The notes under the pieces were generated by a model. That model was not told where the DNA came from. It was given only the letters and a program-made list of their open reading frames with translations, and searched no databases. Below, piece after piece: positions 9,179 to 17,772 of a DNA stretch of 64,000 bases. The stretch is from Streptomyces zaomyceticus (lineage in GTDB: Bacteria > Actinomycetota > Actinomycetes > Streptomycetales > Streptomycetaceae). The stretch spans positions 310,001 to 374,000 of the forward strand of contig NZ_BNBZ01000001.1 in NCBI RefSeq assembly GCF_014656215.1, written 5' to 3'. A program made the position numbers and the translations under genes. The stretch's first letter is position 1. Each line of letters starts with the position of its first letter.

Positions 9179-9985
9179 GCGGGTCTGGCAGCCGGGGCAC
9201 CAGAAGAGGTTGCGGGCGGCGAGGTCGGCGGTGCGGATCTCTTCGCCGCAGAGCAGGCAGGGCTGGTGGGTCCTGCGGTAGACGTACACCTCGCCGCCGT
9301 GGTCGTCGACGCGCGGCGGGCGGCCCATCGCCTCGGGGGTGTGTTCGGGGCGGACGGTGTCGATGCGGTTGAGGCGGACGCCCTCCCGCATGAGTCCGAC
9401 GAGGTCGGTCCAGATCGCGTCCCATTCGCGGCGGGTGAGGTCCTTGCCGGCGCGGTACGGGTCGATGCCGTGCCGGAAGAGGACCTCGGCGCGGTAGACG
9501 TTGCCGACGCCGGCGATGACCTTCTGGTCCATGAGCAGGGCGGCGATCGTGGTGCGGGACTTCGAGATCCGGCGCCAGGCCTTGTCGGGGTCGTCGCCGG
9601 CGCGGAGCGGGTCCGGGCCCAGGCGGTCGTGTATCGCCCGCTTCTCGGCGTCGGTGATCAGGGCGCAGGTGGTGGGGCCGCGCAGGTCGACGTACGACTC
9701 CGGGTTGGCGAGCCGCAGCCGGACCGTGTCAGTGGGCGGCGGGGCGGGCGCGTCGCCGAAGTTCACCTTGCCGAAGAGACCCAGGTGGATGTGGACCCAG
9801 CCGATTCCGGCGAAGCCGAGGAAGAGGTGCTTGCCGTGGGCCTCGGTGGTGTCGAGCACCGTGCCGTCGAGGAGCGCGGCCGAGTCGGTGAACTTGCCCT
9901 GTGGGCTGGTGACACGCGCGGACCGGCCGCCGAACCGTTCCCGGTGGTCGGCGGCCAGTCGGTCGATCGTGTGCCCTTCGGGCAT
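9176..9985 (-). CDS. Fpg/Nei-family DNA glycosylase/AP lyase (Nei-like)
   Basis: A base-excision repair enzyme for oxidised bases. It starts MPEGHT, so after Met removal Pro2 is the nucleophile and Glu3 the acid; Lys52 (AHGKHLF) is the beta-turn lysine. The 269 residues include the helix-two-turn-helix region (ISKSRTTIAALLMDQKVIAGVGNVYRAEVLF) and a C-terminal zinc finger CxxC...CxxC ending CPGCQTR. PEGHT and the overall pattern favour Nei over MutM. The ATG overlaps the rpiB stop by one base (TGATG), implying translational coupling. Confidence 0.92.
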   Translation of the reverse strand: MPEGHTIDRLAADHRERFGGRSARVTSPQGKFTDSAALLDGTVLDTTEAHGKHLFLGFAGIGWVHIHLGLFGKVNFGDAPAPPPTDTVRLRLANPESYVDLRGPTTCALITDAEKRAIHDRLGPDPLRAGDDPDKAWRRISKSRTTIAALLMDQKVIAGVGNVYRAEVLFRHGIDPYRAGKDLTRREWDAIWTDLVGLMREGVRLNRIDTVRPEHTPEAMGRPPRVDDHGGEVYVYRRTHQPCLLCGEEIRTADLAARNLFWCPGCQTR

Positions 9986-10479
9986 CAGGCGGTCGGCTCC
10001 TGCGGGTGGTGGGCCGGGATCGGGGGGAGCTCGCCGGTGTTCTCGTACGCGGTGAGCATGTCGATCCGGCGGGTGTGACGCTCGTCACCGGAGTACGGGG
10101 TGCTGAGGAAGATCTCGACGAACTTGGTCGCCTCTTCCCGGGTGTGCATCCGGCCGCCGACGGAGATGACGTTGGCGTTGTTGTGCTCGCGGCCGAGGGC
10201 GGCGGTCTGCTCGCTCCAGGCGAGGGCGGCGCGCACCCCCTTCACCTTGTTCGCGGCGATCTGCTCGCCGTTGCCCGAACCGCCGATGACGATGCCCAGG
10301 GCGTCCGGGTCCGCGGCCGTCTTCTCGGCGGCGCGCAGGCAGAACGGCGGGTAGTCGTCCAGGGCGTCGTAGATGTGGGGACCGCAGTCGACGGGCTCGT
10401 GGCCGTGTGCCGTGAGCCACTCGACGAGGTGGTTCTTGAGTTCAAAGCCGGCATGGTCGGAACCGATGTAGACGCGCAT
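9985..10479 (-). CDS. rpiB: Ribose-5-phosphate isomerase B
   Basis: Interconverts ribulose-5-phosphate and ribose-5-phosphate in the pentose phosphate pathway. The 164-residue protein has the RpiB start VYIGSDHAGFELK and the GGSGNGEQIAANK motif. Here Glu72 takes the place of the catalytic Cys of the E. coli enzyme, as in Mycobacterium tuberculosis RpiB. A C-terminal extension of about 15 residues is Pro/His-rich. It is the first gene of a two-gene unit with the DNA glycosylase and is divergent from the first amino-acid permease (196-base gap). Confidence 0.95.
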   Translation of the reverse strand: MRVYIGSDHAGFELKNHLVEWLTAHGHEPVDCGPHIYDALDDYPPFCLRAAEKTAADPDALGIVIGGSGNGEQIAANKVKGVRAALAWSEQTAALGREHNNANVISVGGRMHTREEATKFVEIFLSTPYSGDERHTRRIDMLTAYENTGELPPIPAHHPQEPTA

Positions 10480-10629
10480 GAAGGCGAGTGTGGCATGTCG
10501 GGGGCCGGGTAGGCGGCATCGGGGTCGGGACCTTCACCCGGTCTGGTACGGACCTTCGCCTCTCGCGGAGTGGTCCTCACAACTATCCGGAATGAGGTCT
10601 TCCGATCACCCCCGTTCACAGGGTTGAAT

Positions 10630-10650
10630 GCTCGGGCTCGCGACCCGAGC
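10630..10650 (+). promoter_or_regulatory. Hairpin in the leader of permease 1
   Basis: Seven-base arms GCTCGGG/CCCGAGC with a 7-base loop sit 26 bases before the ATG and just before the AAGGAAG ribosome binding site. It could modulate translation or attenuate transcription; function is inferred only. Confidence 0.4.
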
Positions 10651-10675
10651 AGCCCCCACACGCAAGGAAGCGTTC

Positions 10676-12124
10676 ATGAACACGCAACCGACCCTGACGA
10701 AGGACGGCGAGGAGACCGGTACCCCCGGGACACCGCACTCCTCCGACGGTCTCAAGGCCGGTCTCAAGAACCGTCACCTCTCGATGATCGCCATCGGCGG
10801 CGTCATCGGTGCCGGCCTCTTCGTCGGCTCCGGCTCCGGCATCGCCGCGGCCGGCCCCGCGATCCTGCTGTCCTACTTCCTCGTCGGCGCCATGGTCGTC
10901 TTCGTGATGCGGATGCTCGGCGAGATGGCCGCCGCCCGGCCGTCCTCCGGATCGTTCTCCGCCTACGCGGACCGGGCCCTCGGCCGCTGGGCCGGCTTCA
11001 GCATCGGCTGGCTGTACTGGTTCTTCTGGGTCGTCGTCCTCGCCGTCGAGGCGACCGCGGGCGCCAAGATCCTGGAGAGCTGGATCCCGGCCGTCCCGCA
11101 GTGGGGCTGGGCGCTCATCGTGATGGTGGTGCTCACCGCCACCAACCTCGGCTCCGTCGCCTCCTACGGCGAGTTCGAGTTCTGGTTCGCCGGCATCAAG
11201 GTCGTCGCGATCGGCGCCTTCGTCGTCATCGGCATGCTCGCCGTCTTCGGCGTGCTGCCCGGCTCGGACAACCCGGGCGCCGGATTCGCGCACCTCACCG
11301 ACAGCGGGGGCTTCTTCCCGATGGGTGCGGGAGCGATCCTCACCGGTGTGCTGATGGTCGTCTTCTCCTTCATGGGCAGCGAGATCGTCACCCTCGCCGC
11401 CGGTGAGTCCGAGGACCCGCAGAAGGCCGTCACCAAGGCCACCAACAGCGTGATCTGGCGCATCGGCGTCTTCTACCTGGGCTCGATCTTCGTCGTCCTG
11501 ACCCTGCTCCCGTGGAACGACAAGTCGATCGTCGAGAAGGGCTCGTACGTCGCCGCCCTCGACTCCATCGGCATCGCGCACGCCGGTCAGATCATGAACG
11601 TGATCGTCCTGACGGCCGTGCTCTCCTGCCTGAACTCGGGCCTCTACACGGCCTCCCGCATGGCCTTCTCGCTCGGCCGCCGCGGCGACGCGCCCAAGGC
11701 CTTCGCCAAGGTCAACAAGCGGGGCGTGCCGACGGCCGCGATCCTCGGCTCGGTCGTCTTCGGCTTCGTCGCGGTCTTCTTCAACTACAAGTGGCCGGAC
11801 ACCGTCTTCGCCTTCCTGCTCAACTCCTCCGGCGCGGTGGCGCTCTTCGTCTGGCTGGTCATCTGTGTGACCCAGCTGCGGATGCGCGGCATCATCCTGC
11901 GCGAGACGCCGGAGAAGCTGGTCGTGCGGATGTGGCTCTTCCCGTACCTGACCTGGGCGACGATCGCCATGATCGTCTTCGTCCTCGGCTACATGATCTA
12001 CGACGGCGGCAGCGCCCGTGAGCAGGTCGTGCTCTCCCTGCTGGTGGCCGCGCTGGTGATCGCGATCGCGCTGGTCAAGGAGCGGCTCGTCAAGTCCCCG
12101 AAGCAGGACTCCGAGCTCGTCTGA
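10676..12124 (+). CDS. Amino-acid permease, APC family (permease 1)
   Basis: A 482-residue cytoplasmic-membrane transporter of the AAT/GABA-permease branch of the APC superfamily. The ATG at 10676 has AAGGAAG five bases upstream, so the earlier in-frame ATG at 10628 is unlikely. After a hydrophilic N-terminus comes the conserved first segment GLKNRHLSMIAIGGVIGAGLFVGSG, and about 12 membrane spans follow. FGEFEFWFA-type sequence (here YGEFEFWFAGIK) marks the middle. It is closely related to permeases 2 and 3 downstream; substrate specificity cannot be read. Confidence 0.92.
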   Translation: MNTQPTLTKDGEETGTPGTPHSSDGLKAGLKNRHLSMIAIGGVIGAGLFVGSGSGIAAAGPAILLSYFLVGAMVVFVMRMLGEMAAARPSSGSFSAYADRALGRWAGFSIGWLYWFFWVVVLAVEATAGAKILESWIPAVPQWGWALIVMVVLTATNLGSVASYGEFEFWFAGIKVVAIGAFVVIGMLAVFGVLPGSDNPGAGFAHLTDSGGFFPMGAGAILTGVLMVVFSFMGSEIVTLAAGESEDPQKAVTKATNSVIWRIGVFYLGSIFVVLTLLPWNDKSIVEKGSYVAALDSIGIAHAGQIMNVIVLTAVLSCLNSGLYTASRMAFSLGRRGDAPKAFAKVNKRGVPTAAILGSVVFGFVAVFFNYKWPDTVFAFLLNSSGAVALFVWLVICVTQLRMRGIILRETPEKLVVRMWLFPYLTWATIAMIVFVLGYMIYDGGSAREQVVLSLLVAALVIAIALVKERLVKSPKQDSELV

Positions 12125-12152
12125 CGCTCTGACGCCAGAGGCCTCACACACG

Positions 12153-12190
12153 AGAGGGCCCGCCGTTCCTCGGGGAACGGCGGGCCCTCT
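12153..12190. terminator. Bidirectional terminator between permease 1 and bioY
   Basis: A 17-bp perfect stem (12153-12169 with 12174-12190) with a TCGG loop between convergent genes. Confidence 0.85.
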
Positions 12191-12207
12191 TCTCGTGCGC
12201 GGGGGAC

Positions 12208-12801
12208 TCAGCCCTTGCGGCCGACCAGCTTCCACGCGGCCGGCAGGGCGCCCATGGCGAGCGCCGCCTTGAGCGCGTCACCGATGAGGAACGGGGTGAG
12301 GCCGGCGGCGACGGCCTGGCCGAGGCTCATGCCGGTGGCGAGGGCCAGGTAGGGCACGCCGACCGCGTAGATGATCGCGGAGCCGAGGACCATCGCACCG
12401 GCCGTGCGGAGCACCGAGCGGTCGGCGCCGCGGCGGGCGAGGGCGCCGACGACGGTCGAGGCGAGGAGCATGCCGAGGATGTAGCCGAAGGACGGCATGC
12501 CGTAGCCGGAGGTGGCCTGCGCGAACCACGGCACGCCCGCCATGCCCGCCACCGCGTACAGGGCCAGGGCGAGGAAGCCGCGGCGGGCGCCGAGCGCGGT
12601 GCCGACGAGGAGCGCGGCGAAGGTCTGGCCGGAGACCGGGACCGGGGAGCCGGGGACCGGGACCGAGAGCTGCGCGGCGAGACCGGTGAGGGCGGCGCCG
12701 CCGACGACCAGGGCGATGTCGCGGGTACGGCTCGCGGGGAGCAGGTCGGCGAGGACGGTGCCCGCACGGAGGGAACGGACGGGGGCGGCGGCGGTGCTCA
12801 T
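12208..12801 (-). CDS. bioY: BioY family biotin transporter (S component)
   Basis: A small integral membrane protein that binds biotin. It can work with an energy-coupling factor module or alone. The ATG at 12801 gives 197 residues and starts MSTAAAPVRS; the longer in-frame version to 12945 has no family sequence. The hallmarks PVPGSPVPVSGQTFAALLVGTALGARRG and AGMAGVPWFA...GYILGMLLAS are present, with six hydrophobic segments. No EcfA or EcfT gene is nearby. It lies on the opposite strand between permeases 1 and 2. Confidence 0.93.
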   Translation of the reverse strand: MSTAAAPVRSLRAGTVLADLLPASRTRDIALVVGGAALTGLAAQLSVPVPGSPVPVSGQTFAALLVGTALGARRGFLALALYAVAGMAGVPWFAQATSGYGMPSFGYILGMLLASTVVGALARRGADRSVLRTAGAMVLGSAIIYAVGVPYLALATGMSLGQAVAAGLTPFLIGDALKAALAMGALPAAWKLVGRKG

Positions 12802-13006
12802 CGGTACTCCGCGGGGGTGAGGGTGGGTGGGACAGGTTGACGCTATGCCAGGAGTGAACGCCCGATCACCGTCAGCCGCCGACAAAGCAGCGGCCGAGTG
12901 CTTCGTGGAGATCAAACAAACCCCGCTGATCACACCTCGCGCCACGTGACGCTTGTCACTAGGAACTCACGCCTGGAGGTCCCTTTTGCGCCAGGGGTCG
13001 TTCACT

Positions 13007-13026
13007 GGAGAGACTGTGGGGTCTCC
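13007..13026 (+). promoter_or_regulatory. Inverted repeat in the leader of permease 2
   Basis: Arms GGAGA/TCTCC flank GACTGTGGGG. The nine-base core GACTGTGGG also occurs in the permease 3 leader at nearly the same distance from the start codon, so this is a candidate shared control site. Confidence 0.45.
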
Positions 13027-13055
13027 ATAAACCGTCAGAGAGCACGAGCCCCCAC

Positions 13056-14429
13056 ATGCACGACTCCCTCGCCTCCGAACCGGAGCCCCTCTCCCACGGC
13101 CTGAAGCAACGTCATCTGACGATGCTGGGGCTCGGCGGCGTGATCGGCGCCGGGCTCTTCGTCGGCTCGGGGGCGGGCATCGCCGTCGCAGGACCCGGCA
13201 TCGTGGTCTCGTATCTGATCGCGGGCACGCTCGCGATGCTGGTCATGCGGATGCTGGGCGAGATGTCGGCGGCGATGCCTGCGTCCGGGGCGTTCTCCGT
13301 CCATGCCGAGCGGGCGCTCGGCCGGTGGGCCGGCTTCTCGGTGGGGTGGCTGTACTGGTTCCTGCTCGTCGTCGTGCTGGCCGTGGAGGCGACGGGGGCG
13401 GCGCGGATCGCGCACGGCTGGGTGCCCGGTGTCCCGCAGTGGGGCTGGGTGCTGATCTTCATGATCGTGTTCACCGTGGCCAACCTCGCCGCGGTGAAGA
13501 ACTTCGGCGAGTTCGAGTTCTGGTTCGCCGCGCTCAAGGTCGGCGCGATCGTCCTCTTCCTGGTGCTCGGCGTGCTCGCGATCGTGGGCCTGCTGCCCGA
13601 CACCGACCCCGTGGGACTCGCGAACCTGACCGGCCAGGGCGGCTTCCTGCCGAACGGCTGGGCGGGAGTGGTCTCCGGGGTGCTCGCGGTGGTCTTCGCC
13701 TTCGGCGGCCTGGAGGTCGTCACCATCGCGGCGGCCGAGTCCGACGACCCGGCGCGGAACGTGGCGCGCGCGGTGCGCAGCGCGGTCTGGCGGATCCTCC
13801 TCTTCTACGTGGGCTCGATGCTGGTCATCGTGACGCTGCTGCCGTGGACCTCGATGAAGCCGGGCGAGTCGCCGTACGTGGCGGTCCTGGACTCGATCGG
13901 GGTGCCGGGGGCGGGCCAGATCATGAACGTGGTGGTGTTCGTGGCGCTGCTCTCGGCGCTCAACGCCAACCTGTACGGCTCCTCGCGGATGGTGTTCTCG
14001 CTCGCGGAGCGCGGGGAGGCGCCGAAGGGGTTGCTCCGGGTCTCGGGCGGAGGGGTGCCGCGCCGGGCGGTGCTCGCGTCGGTGGCCTTCGGGTTCCTCT
14101 CCGTCCTCCTCAATCTGAAGTGGCCGGATTCCGTCTTCCTCTACATGCTCAACGCCGTCGGCGCGGTACTGCTCTTCGTCTGGGCCCTGATCGCGGTCTC
14201 GCAGCTGCGGCTGCGGCGCCGGATCGAGCGGGAGGCGCCGGAGACGCTGACGCTGCGGATGTGGGGCTTCCCGTGGCTCACCTGGGTGGCGCTCGCCGCG
14301 ATGGGCGCGGTGCTGGTCCTGATGCTCTTCGACGACGGGGCCCGGCCGCAGGTGCTGTGGTCGGGGGCGGCGACCGGGGCGGTGCTGCTCGTGGCGTGGC
14401 TGCGGGAGCCGCGTACGAAGCGGGGTTAG
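13056..14429 (+). CDS. Amino-acid permease, APC family (permease 2)
   Basis: A 457-residue paralogue of permeases 1 and 3, opening with SHGLKQRHLTMLGLGGVIGAGLFVGSGAGIAVAGPG after a short hydrophilic start. About 12 membrane spans can be traced, and the KNFGEFEFWFAALK loop is identical in permease 3. The ATG at 13056 lacks a strong ribosome binding site. The gap to permease 3 is 116 bases and holds a separate palindromic leader, so the two probably have separate control. Substrate unknown; GABA, asparagine, proline or aromatic amino acids are all possible for this family. Confidence 0.92.
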   Translation: MHDSLASEPEPLSHGLKQRHLTMLGLGGVIGAGLFVGSGAGIAVAGPGIVVSYLIAGTLAMLVMRMLGEMSAAMPASGAFSVHAERALGRWAGFSVGWLYWFLLVVVLAVEATGAARIAHGWVPGVPQWGWVLIFMIVFTVANLAAVKNFGEFEFWFAALKVGAIVLFLVLGVLAIVGLLPDTDPVGLANLTGQGGFLPNGWAGVVSGVLAVVFAFGGLEVVTIAAAESDDPARNVARAVRSAVWRILLFYVGSMLVIVTLLPWTSMKPGESPYVAVLDSIGVPGAGQIMNVVVFVALLSALNANLYGSSRMVFSLAERGEAPKGLLRVSGGGVPRRAVLASVAFGFLSVLLNLKWPDSVFLYMLNAVGAVLLFVWALIAVSQLRLRRRIEREAPETLTLRMWGFPWLTWVALAAMGAVLVLMLFDDGARPQVLWSGAATGAVLLVAWLREPRTKRG

Positions 14430-14492
14430 ATCTTCACCTTGTGTGAAGGTCGTGCCCGTATAGCGGACATCCGTTCCCTGTGAGCGGTGCGG

Positions 14493-14509
14493 GCCCACAG
14501 ACTGTGGGC
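14493..14509 (+). promoter_or_regulatory. Perfect 17-bp palindrome in the leader of permease 3
   Basis: GCCCACAG-A-CTGTGGGC, eight-base arms around one base, 37 bases before the ATG. It contains the GACTGTGGG core also found before permease 2. It looks like an operator or a leader hairpin. Confidence 0.5.
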
Positions 14510-14545
14510 TCCCTCCCCGTCTCAGCTAGTGAACAGGGCTCGCCC

Positions 14546-15964
14546 ATGTCTCGGACCACCGCGCCCGCGCCGGCCGACCGCAAGGACGGCGCGACCGCAT
14601 CTGCCGAGGGCCTCACCCACGGCCTCAAGCAGCGCCACCTCTCGATGATCGCCCTCGGCGGTGTCATCGGAGCCGGGCTCTTCGTCGGCTCCGGCGCCGG
14701 TATCGCCGCGGCCGGGCCCTCCATCGTGATCGCCTACGCGATCTCCGGCATCCTCGTGATGCTGGTGATGCGCATGCTCGGCGAGATGTCCGCGGCGAAC
14801 CCGGCCTCCGGCTCCTTCTCCGTCCACGCCGAGCGGGCCTTCGGCTCCTGGGCGGGCTTCACGTCCGGCTGGGCCTTCTGGTTCCTGCTCTGCGTCGCCG
14901 TCGGCCTCGAGGGCATCGGTGCCGCGAAGATCATGACCGGCTGGTTCCCGGGCAGCCCCGAGTGGGCCTGGGTCGCGCTCTTCATGCTGGTCTTCTGCGC
15001 CACCAACCTGGCGGCCGTGAAGAACTTCGGCGAGTTCGAGTTCTGGTTCGCCGCGCTCAAGGTCGGCGCGATCGTCCTCTTCCTCGGCATCGGCGTCCTC
15101 GCGATCGTCGGGGTCCTGCCCGGCACGGACGCCCCCGGCGCCACGAACCTCACCGGTGACGGCGGTTTCTTCCCGCACGGCTCCGAGGGTCTGATCGTGG
15201 GTCTGCTCGCCTCGGTGTTCGCGTACGGCGGTCTGGAGACGGTCACCATCGCGGCGGCCGAGTCCGAGCACCCGGTTCAGGGCGTCGCCAAGGCCGTGCG
15301 GACGGCCATGTGGCGGATCGCGCTCTTCTACATCGGTTCGATGGCGGTCATCGTCACCCTGGTCCCGTGGGACGACAAGGCGGTCGTCGAGAAGGGCCCG
15401 TACGTCGCGACCCTGGACCACCTGGGCATCCCGGGCGCCGGCCAGATCATGAACGTGGTCGTGCTCGTCGCCCTGCTGTCGGCGATGAACGCCAATATCT
15501 ACGGCGCCTCCCGCATGGCCGGCTCGCTCGTCTCGCGCGGTCAGGGCCCGAAGGCCCTCGGCCGCACCTTCGGCGGGGTCCCCCGCCCGGCGGTGCTCGT
15601 CTCCTCCGTCTTCGGCTTCGCCTGTGTGCTGCTGAGCTACTGGCGTCCGGAGGACATCTTCGTCTGGCTGCTCAACACGATCGGCGCCATCATCCTGGTC
15701 GTCTGGTTCTTCATCGCCGCCTCCCAGCTGGTGCTGCGCCGCCGCACCGAGCGCGAGGCGCCCGAGAAGCTGGTCGTGCGGATGTGGGCCTTCCCGGTGC
15801 TGACCTGGGTGGCGCTCGCCGGCATGGCGGCGATCTTCGTCCTGATGGCCCGCGAGGAGGGCACCCGGGTGCAGCTGTACTGGACGGGCGGCCTCACGCT
15901 GCTGCTCGCCGCCGTCGGCTTCACCCGCCAGAAGCTGCGGGGTCCGGTGACCGAGGAGGCCTGA
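14546..15964 (+). CDS. Amino-acid permease, APC family (permease 3)
   Basis: A 472-residue member of the same permease group. The start at ATG 14546 (MSRTTAPAPADRKDG) is preferred because it matches the N-terminal length of its neighbours; an upstream in-frame ATG at 14480 would place the palindrome inside the gene. The core GLKQRHLSMIALGGVIGAGLF is followed by about 12 hydrophobic spans and a short charged tail. It ends at a strong hairpin terminator before the sodF promoter region. Confidence 0.92.
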   Translation: MSRTTAPAPADRKDGATASAEGLTHGLKQRHLSMIALGGVIGAGLFVGSGAGIAAAGPSIVIAYAISGILVMLVMRMLGEMSAANPASGSFSVHAERAFGSWAGFTSGWAFWFLLCVAVGLEGIGAAKIMTGWFPGSPEWAWVALFMLVFCATNLAAVKNFGEFEFWFAALKVGAIVLFLGIGVLAIVGVLPGTDAPGATNLTGDGGFFPHGSEGLIVGLLASVFAYGGLETVTIAAAESEHPVQGVAKAVRTAMWRIALFYIGSMAVIVTLVPWDDKAVVEKGPYVATLDHLGIPGAGQIMNVVVLVALLSAMNANIYGASRMAGSLVSRGQGPKALGRTFGGVPRPAVLVSSVFGFACVLLSYWRPEDIFVWLLNTIGAIILVVWFFIAASQLVLRRRTEREAPEKLVVRMWAFPVLTWVALAGMAAIFVLMAREEGTRVQLYWTGGLTLLLAAVGFTRQKLRGPVTEEA

Positions 15965-15982
15965 GCCTCCCCTTCCTACGCG

Positions 15983-16020
15983 ACCGCGCCCCGTCGAGCT
16001 GCTGCTCGGCGGGGCGCGGT
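15983..16020 (+). terminator. Terminator of permease 3
   Basis: A 17-base stem with one mismatch (15983-15999 with 16004-16020) and a TGCT loop, 19 bases after the stop codon. Confidence 0.8.
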
Positions 16021-16147
16021 GCCGTCTCCGGACATCGTCGGCCCGTTCGGCGGAGCGCTCGGAAGCAGTACGAACGACCACAGGCGTAGGACCGACTTAG
16101 GACCAAGGGCTGATCAATATCTGCTGCACCTACTGTTAGCCTGCACT

Positions 16148-16162
16148 TGCATAAGGGTTGCA
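16148..16162 (+). promoter_or_regulatory. Candidate Nur (nickel) box of sodF
   Basis: TGCAT-AAGGG-TTGCA fits the reported Nur pattern tGCaa-N5-ttGCA with a single deviation. It lies 27 bases before the sodF start codon. In S. coelicolor nickel-bound Nur represses sodF at such a site, so SodF is made only when nickel is scarce. Confidence 0.7.
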
Positions 16163-16189
16163 ATAAGAGGTCAGGCGAAGGGCTCGGCA

Positions 16190-16834
16190 ATGGCGATCTA
16201 CACACTTCCGGAGCTGCCGTACGACTACGCGGCGCTGGAACCGGTGATCAATCCGCAGATCATCGAGCTGCACCACGACAAGCACCACGCCGCGTACGTC
16301 AAGGGCGCGAACGACACCCTGGAGCAGCTGGAGGAGGCGCGCGACAAGGATCAGTGGGGGGCGATCAACGGCCTGGAGAAGAACCTGGCCTTCCACCTCT
16401 CCGGCCACATCCTCCACTCCATCTACTGGAACAACATGAACAGCCCGAAGGACGGGGGCGGCGGCGAGCCGCTGGCCGCCGACGGCGTCGGTGACCTCGC
16501 GGACGCGATCACCGAGTCCTTCGGCTCCTTCGCCAAGTTCAAGGCCCAGCTGACCAAGGCCTCCGCGACCACCCAGGGCTCCGGCTGGGGTGTCCTCGCG
16601 TACGAGCCGATCAGCGGCCGGCTCATCGTCGAGCAGGTCTACGACCACCAGGGCAACGTCGGCCAGGGCTCGGTGCCGGTCCTGGTCTTCGACGCCTGGG
16701 AGCACGCCTTCTACCTGCAGTACAAGAACCAGAAGGTGGACTTCATCGAGGCCATGTGGCAGGTCGTCAACTGGCAGGACGTGAGCAGGCGCTACCACGC
16801 CGCCAAGGCCTCCGTACCGCTGATCTCCTTCTGA
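16190..16834 (+). CDS. sodF: Iron (Fe/Mn-type) superoxide dismutase
   Basis: Removes cytoplasmic superoxide. The start at ATG 16190 gives 214 residues beginning [16 protein letters not shown], the normal family start; the in-frame extension upstream is the promoter region. The four metal ligands are His28 (ELHHDKHH), His76 (ILHSIYW), Asp168 and His172 (FDAWEHAFY). The residue pattern does not by itself settle Fe against Mn, but a streptomycete sodF with a Nur-type box is expected to be the iron enzyme that backs up the nickel enzyme SodN. It is followed by a perfect 16-bp terminator. Confidence 0.95.
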   Translation: MAIYTLPELPYDYAALEPVINPQIIELHHDKHHAAYVKGANDTLEQLEEARDKDQWGAINGLEKNLAFHLSGHILHSIYWNNMNSPKDGGGGEPLAADGVGDLADAITESFGSFAKFKAQLTKASATTQGSGWGVLAYEPISGRLIVEQVYDHQGNVGQGSVPVLVFDAWEHAFYLQYKNQKVDFIEAMWQVVNWQDVSRRYHAAKASVPLISF

Positions 16835-16910
16835 TCCGGAGCCCGCCGAGGCTCCCCCCGTCGTCCTGCTCGTGATCGTCTTCTCAACCTTCACCTGCGG
16901 GCGGATGAAA

Positions 16911-16949
16911 GAAGAACCCCCGTGATGACGTGAATCACGGGGGTTCTTC
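16911..16949 (+). terminator. Terminator of sodF
   Basis: A 16-bp perfect stem (16911-16926 with 16934-16949), 77 bases after the stop codon; it also faces the convergent DsbA-like gene. Confidence 0.85.
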
Positions 16950-16974
16950 CATGCCTCCGGAGAGGCCGCGCCGG

Positions 16975-17610
16975 CTAGTGGAAGCTGGGGTCCGCGGTGC
17001 GGGTGCGCTTGATCTCGTAGAAGCCCGGCGTCGCCGCCACGAGCAGGGTGCCGTCCCACAGCCGGGCCGCCGCCTCGCCGCGCGGGGTCGGGGTGACGAC
17101 GGGACCGAAGAAGGCGACCTCGTCGCCGTCCGGGCCCGGCACCGCGATGACCGGGGTGCCGACGTCCTGCCCGACCTTCTCTATGCCCTCCGTGTGGGAG
17201 GCGCGCAGCTCGCTGTCGTAGGTGTCCTTGTCGGCGTACTCGACCAGGTCCTCCGGCAGACCGACATCGGTCAGGGCTCCGACGATCGCCTCGCGGGTCG
17301 GGCCCTCGCCGTTGTTGTGGAAGCGGGTGCCGAGCGCCGTGTAGAGCTTGCCGACGACCTCGTCGCCGTGCAGCTGCTGGGCGGCGACGACGACCCGGAC
17401 GGGGCCCCAGGCCTTGGTCTCCAGCATCTCCCGGTATTCGACCGGGACCTCGTCCAGCCGGTTCTCGTTGAGCACGGCCAGGCTCATGACCTTCCAGCGC
17501 ACGTCGACCGGGCGGACCTGCTCCACCTCGAGCATCCAGCGGGAGGTCATCCAGGCCCAGGGGCACAGCGGATCGAAGTAGAAGTCGGCGATGGTCCTGC
17601 TCTCGGACAT
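16975..17610 (-). CDS. DsbA-like protein of the mycothiol-dependent nitroreductase (Rv2466c) family
   Basis: A thioredoxin-fold protein of 211 residues. The ATG at 17610 has GAGGAG five to ten bases upstream; a very long upstream frame runs antisense to pepN and was rejected. It parallels M. tuberculosis Rv2466c along its length: DFYFDPLCPWAWMTSRW, VMSLAVLNENR, AWGPVRVVVAA, HTEGIEKVGQDVGTPVIAV, FFGPVVTPTPRG and KRTRTADPSFH. The motif is CPWA, with Cys16 kept but the second Cys of CPWC replaced by Ala19. This suggests monothiol chemistry with mycothiol. Confidence 0.88.
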   Translation of the reverse strand: MSESRTIADFYFDPLCPWAWMTSRWMLEVEQVRPVDVRWKVMSLAVLNENRLDEVPVEYREMLETKAWGPVRVVVAAQQLHGDEVVGKLYTALGTRFHNNGEGPTREAIVGALTDVGLPEDLVEYADKDTYDSELRASHTEGIEKVGQDVGTPVIAVPGPDGDEVAFFGPVVTPTPRGEAAARLWDGTLLVAATPGFYEIKRTRTADPSFH

Positions 17611-17772
17611 GTCACTCCTCGGTACGGCCGTGGCGGAAAGAAAGGCGGAAAGAAGACGGTGGTGCGCCGAAAGGAGGGAACCCGCTCGCGCCCGAGGGCA
17701 TTCCCGTGTCTCGGGTGACAGCTGCACATGGGAGGATCGGTGCTGTTTCGAACGTGCCACGAAGGAGTGACC

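Noticed and set aside
6618-9425. A 935-codon minus-strand frame covering the acetyltransferase and PP2C genes
   Set aside because: The residues are Arg/Pro/Gly-rich shadow sequence; the conserved proteins lie in other frames.
10628-10675. Upstream ATG for permease 1 that adds 16 residues
   Set aside because: The ATG at 10676 has AAGGAAG at ideal spacing, and the extension overlaps a leader hairpin.
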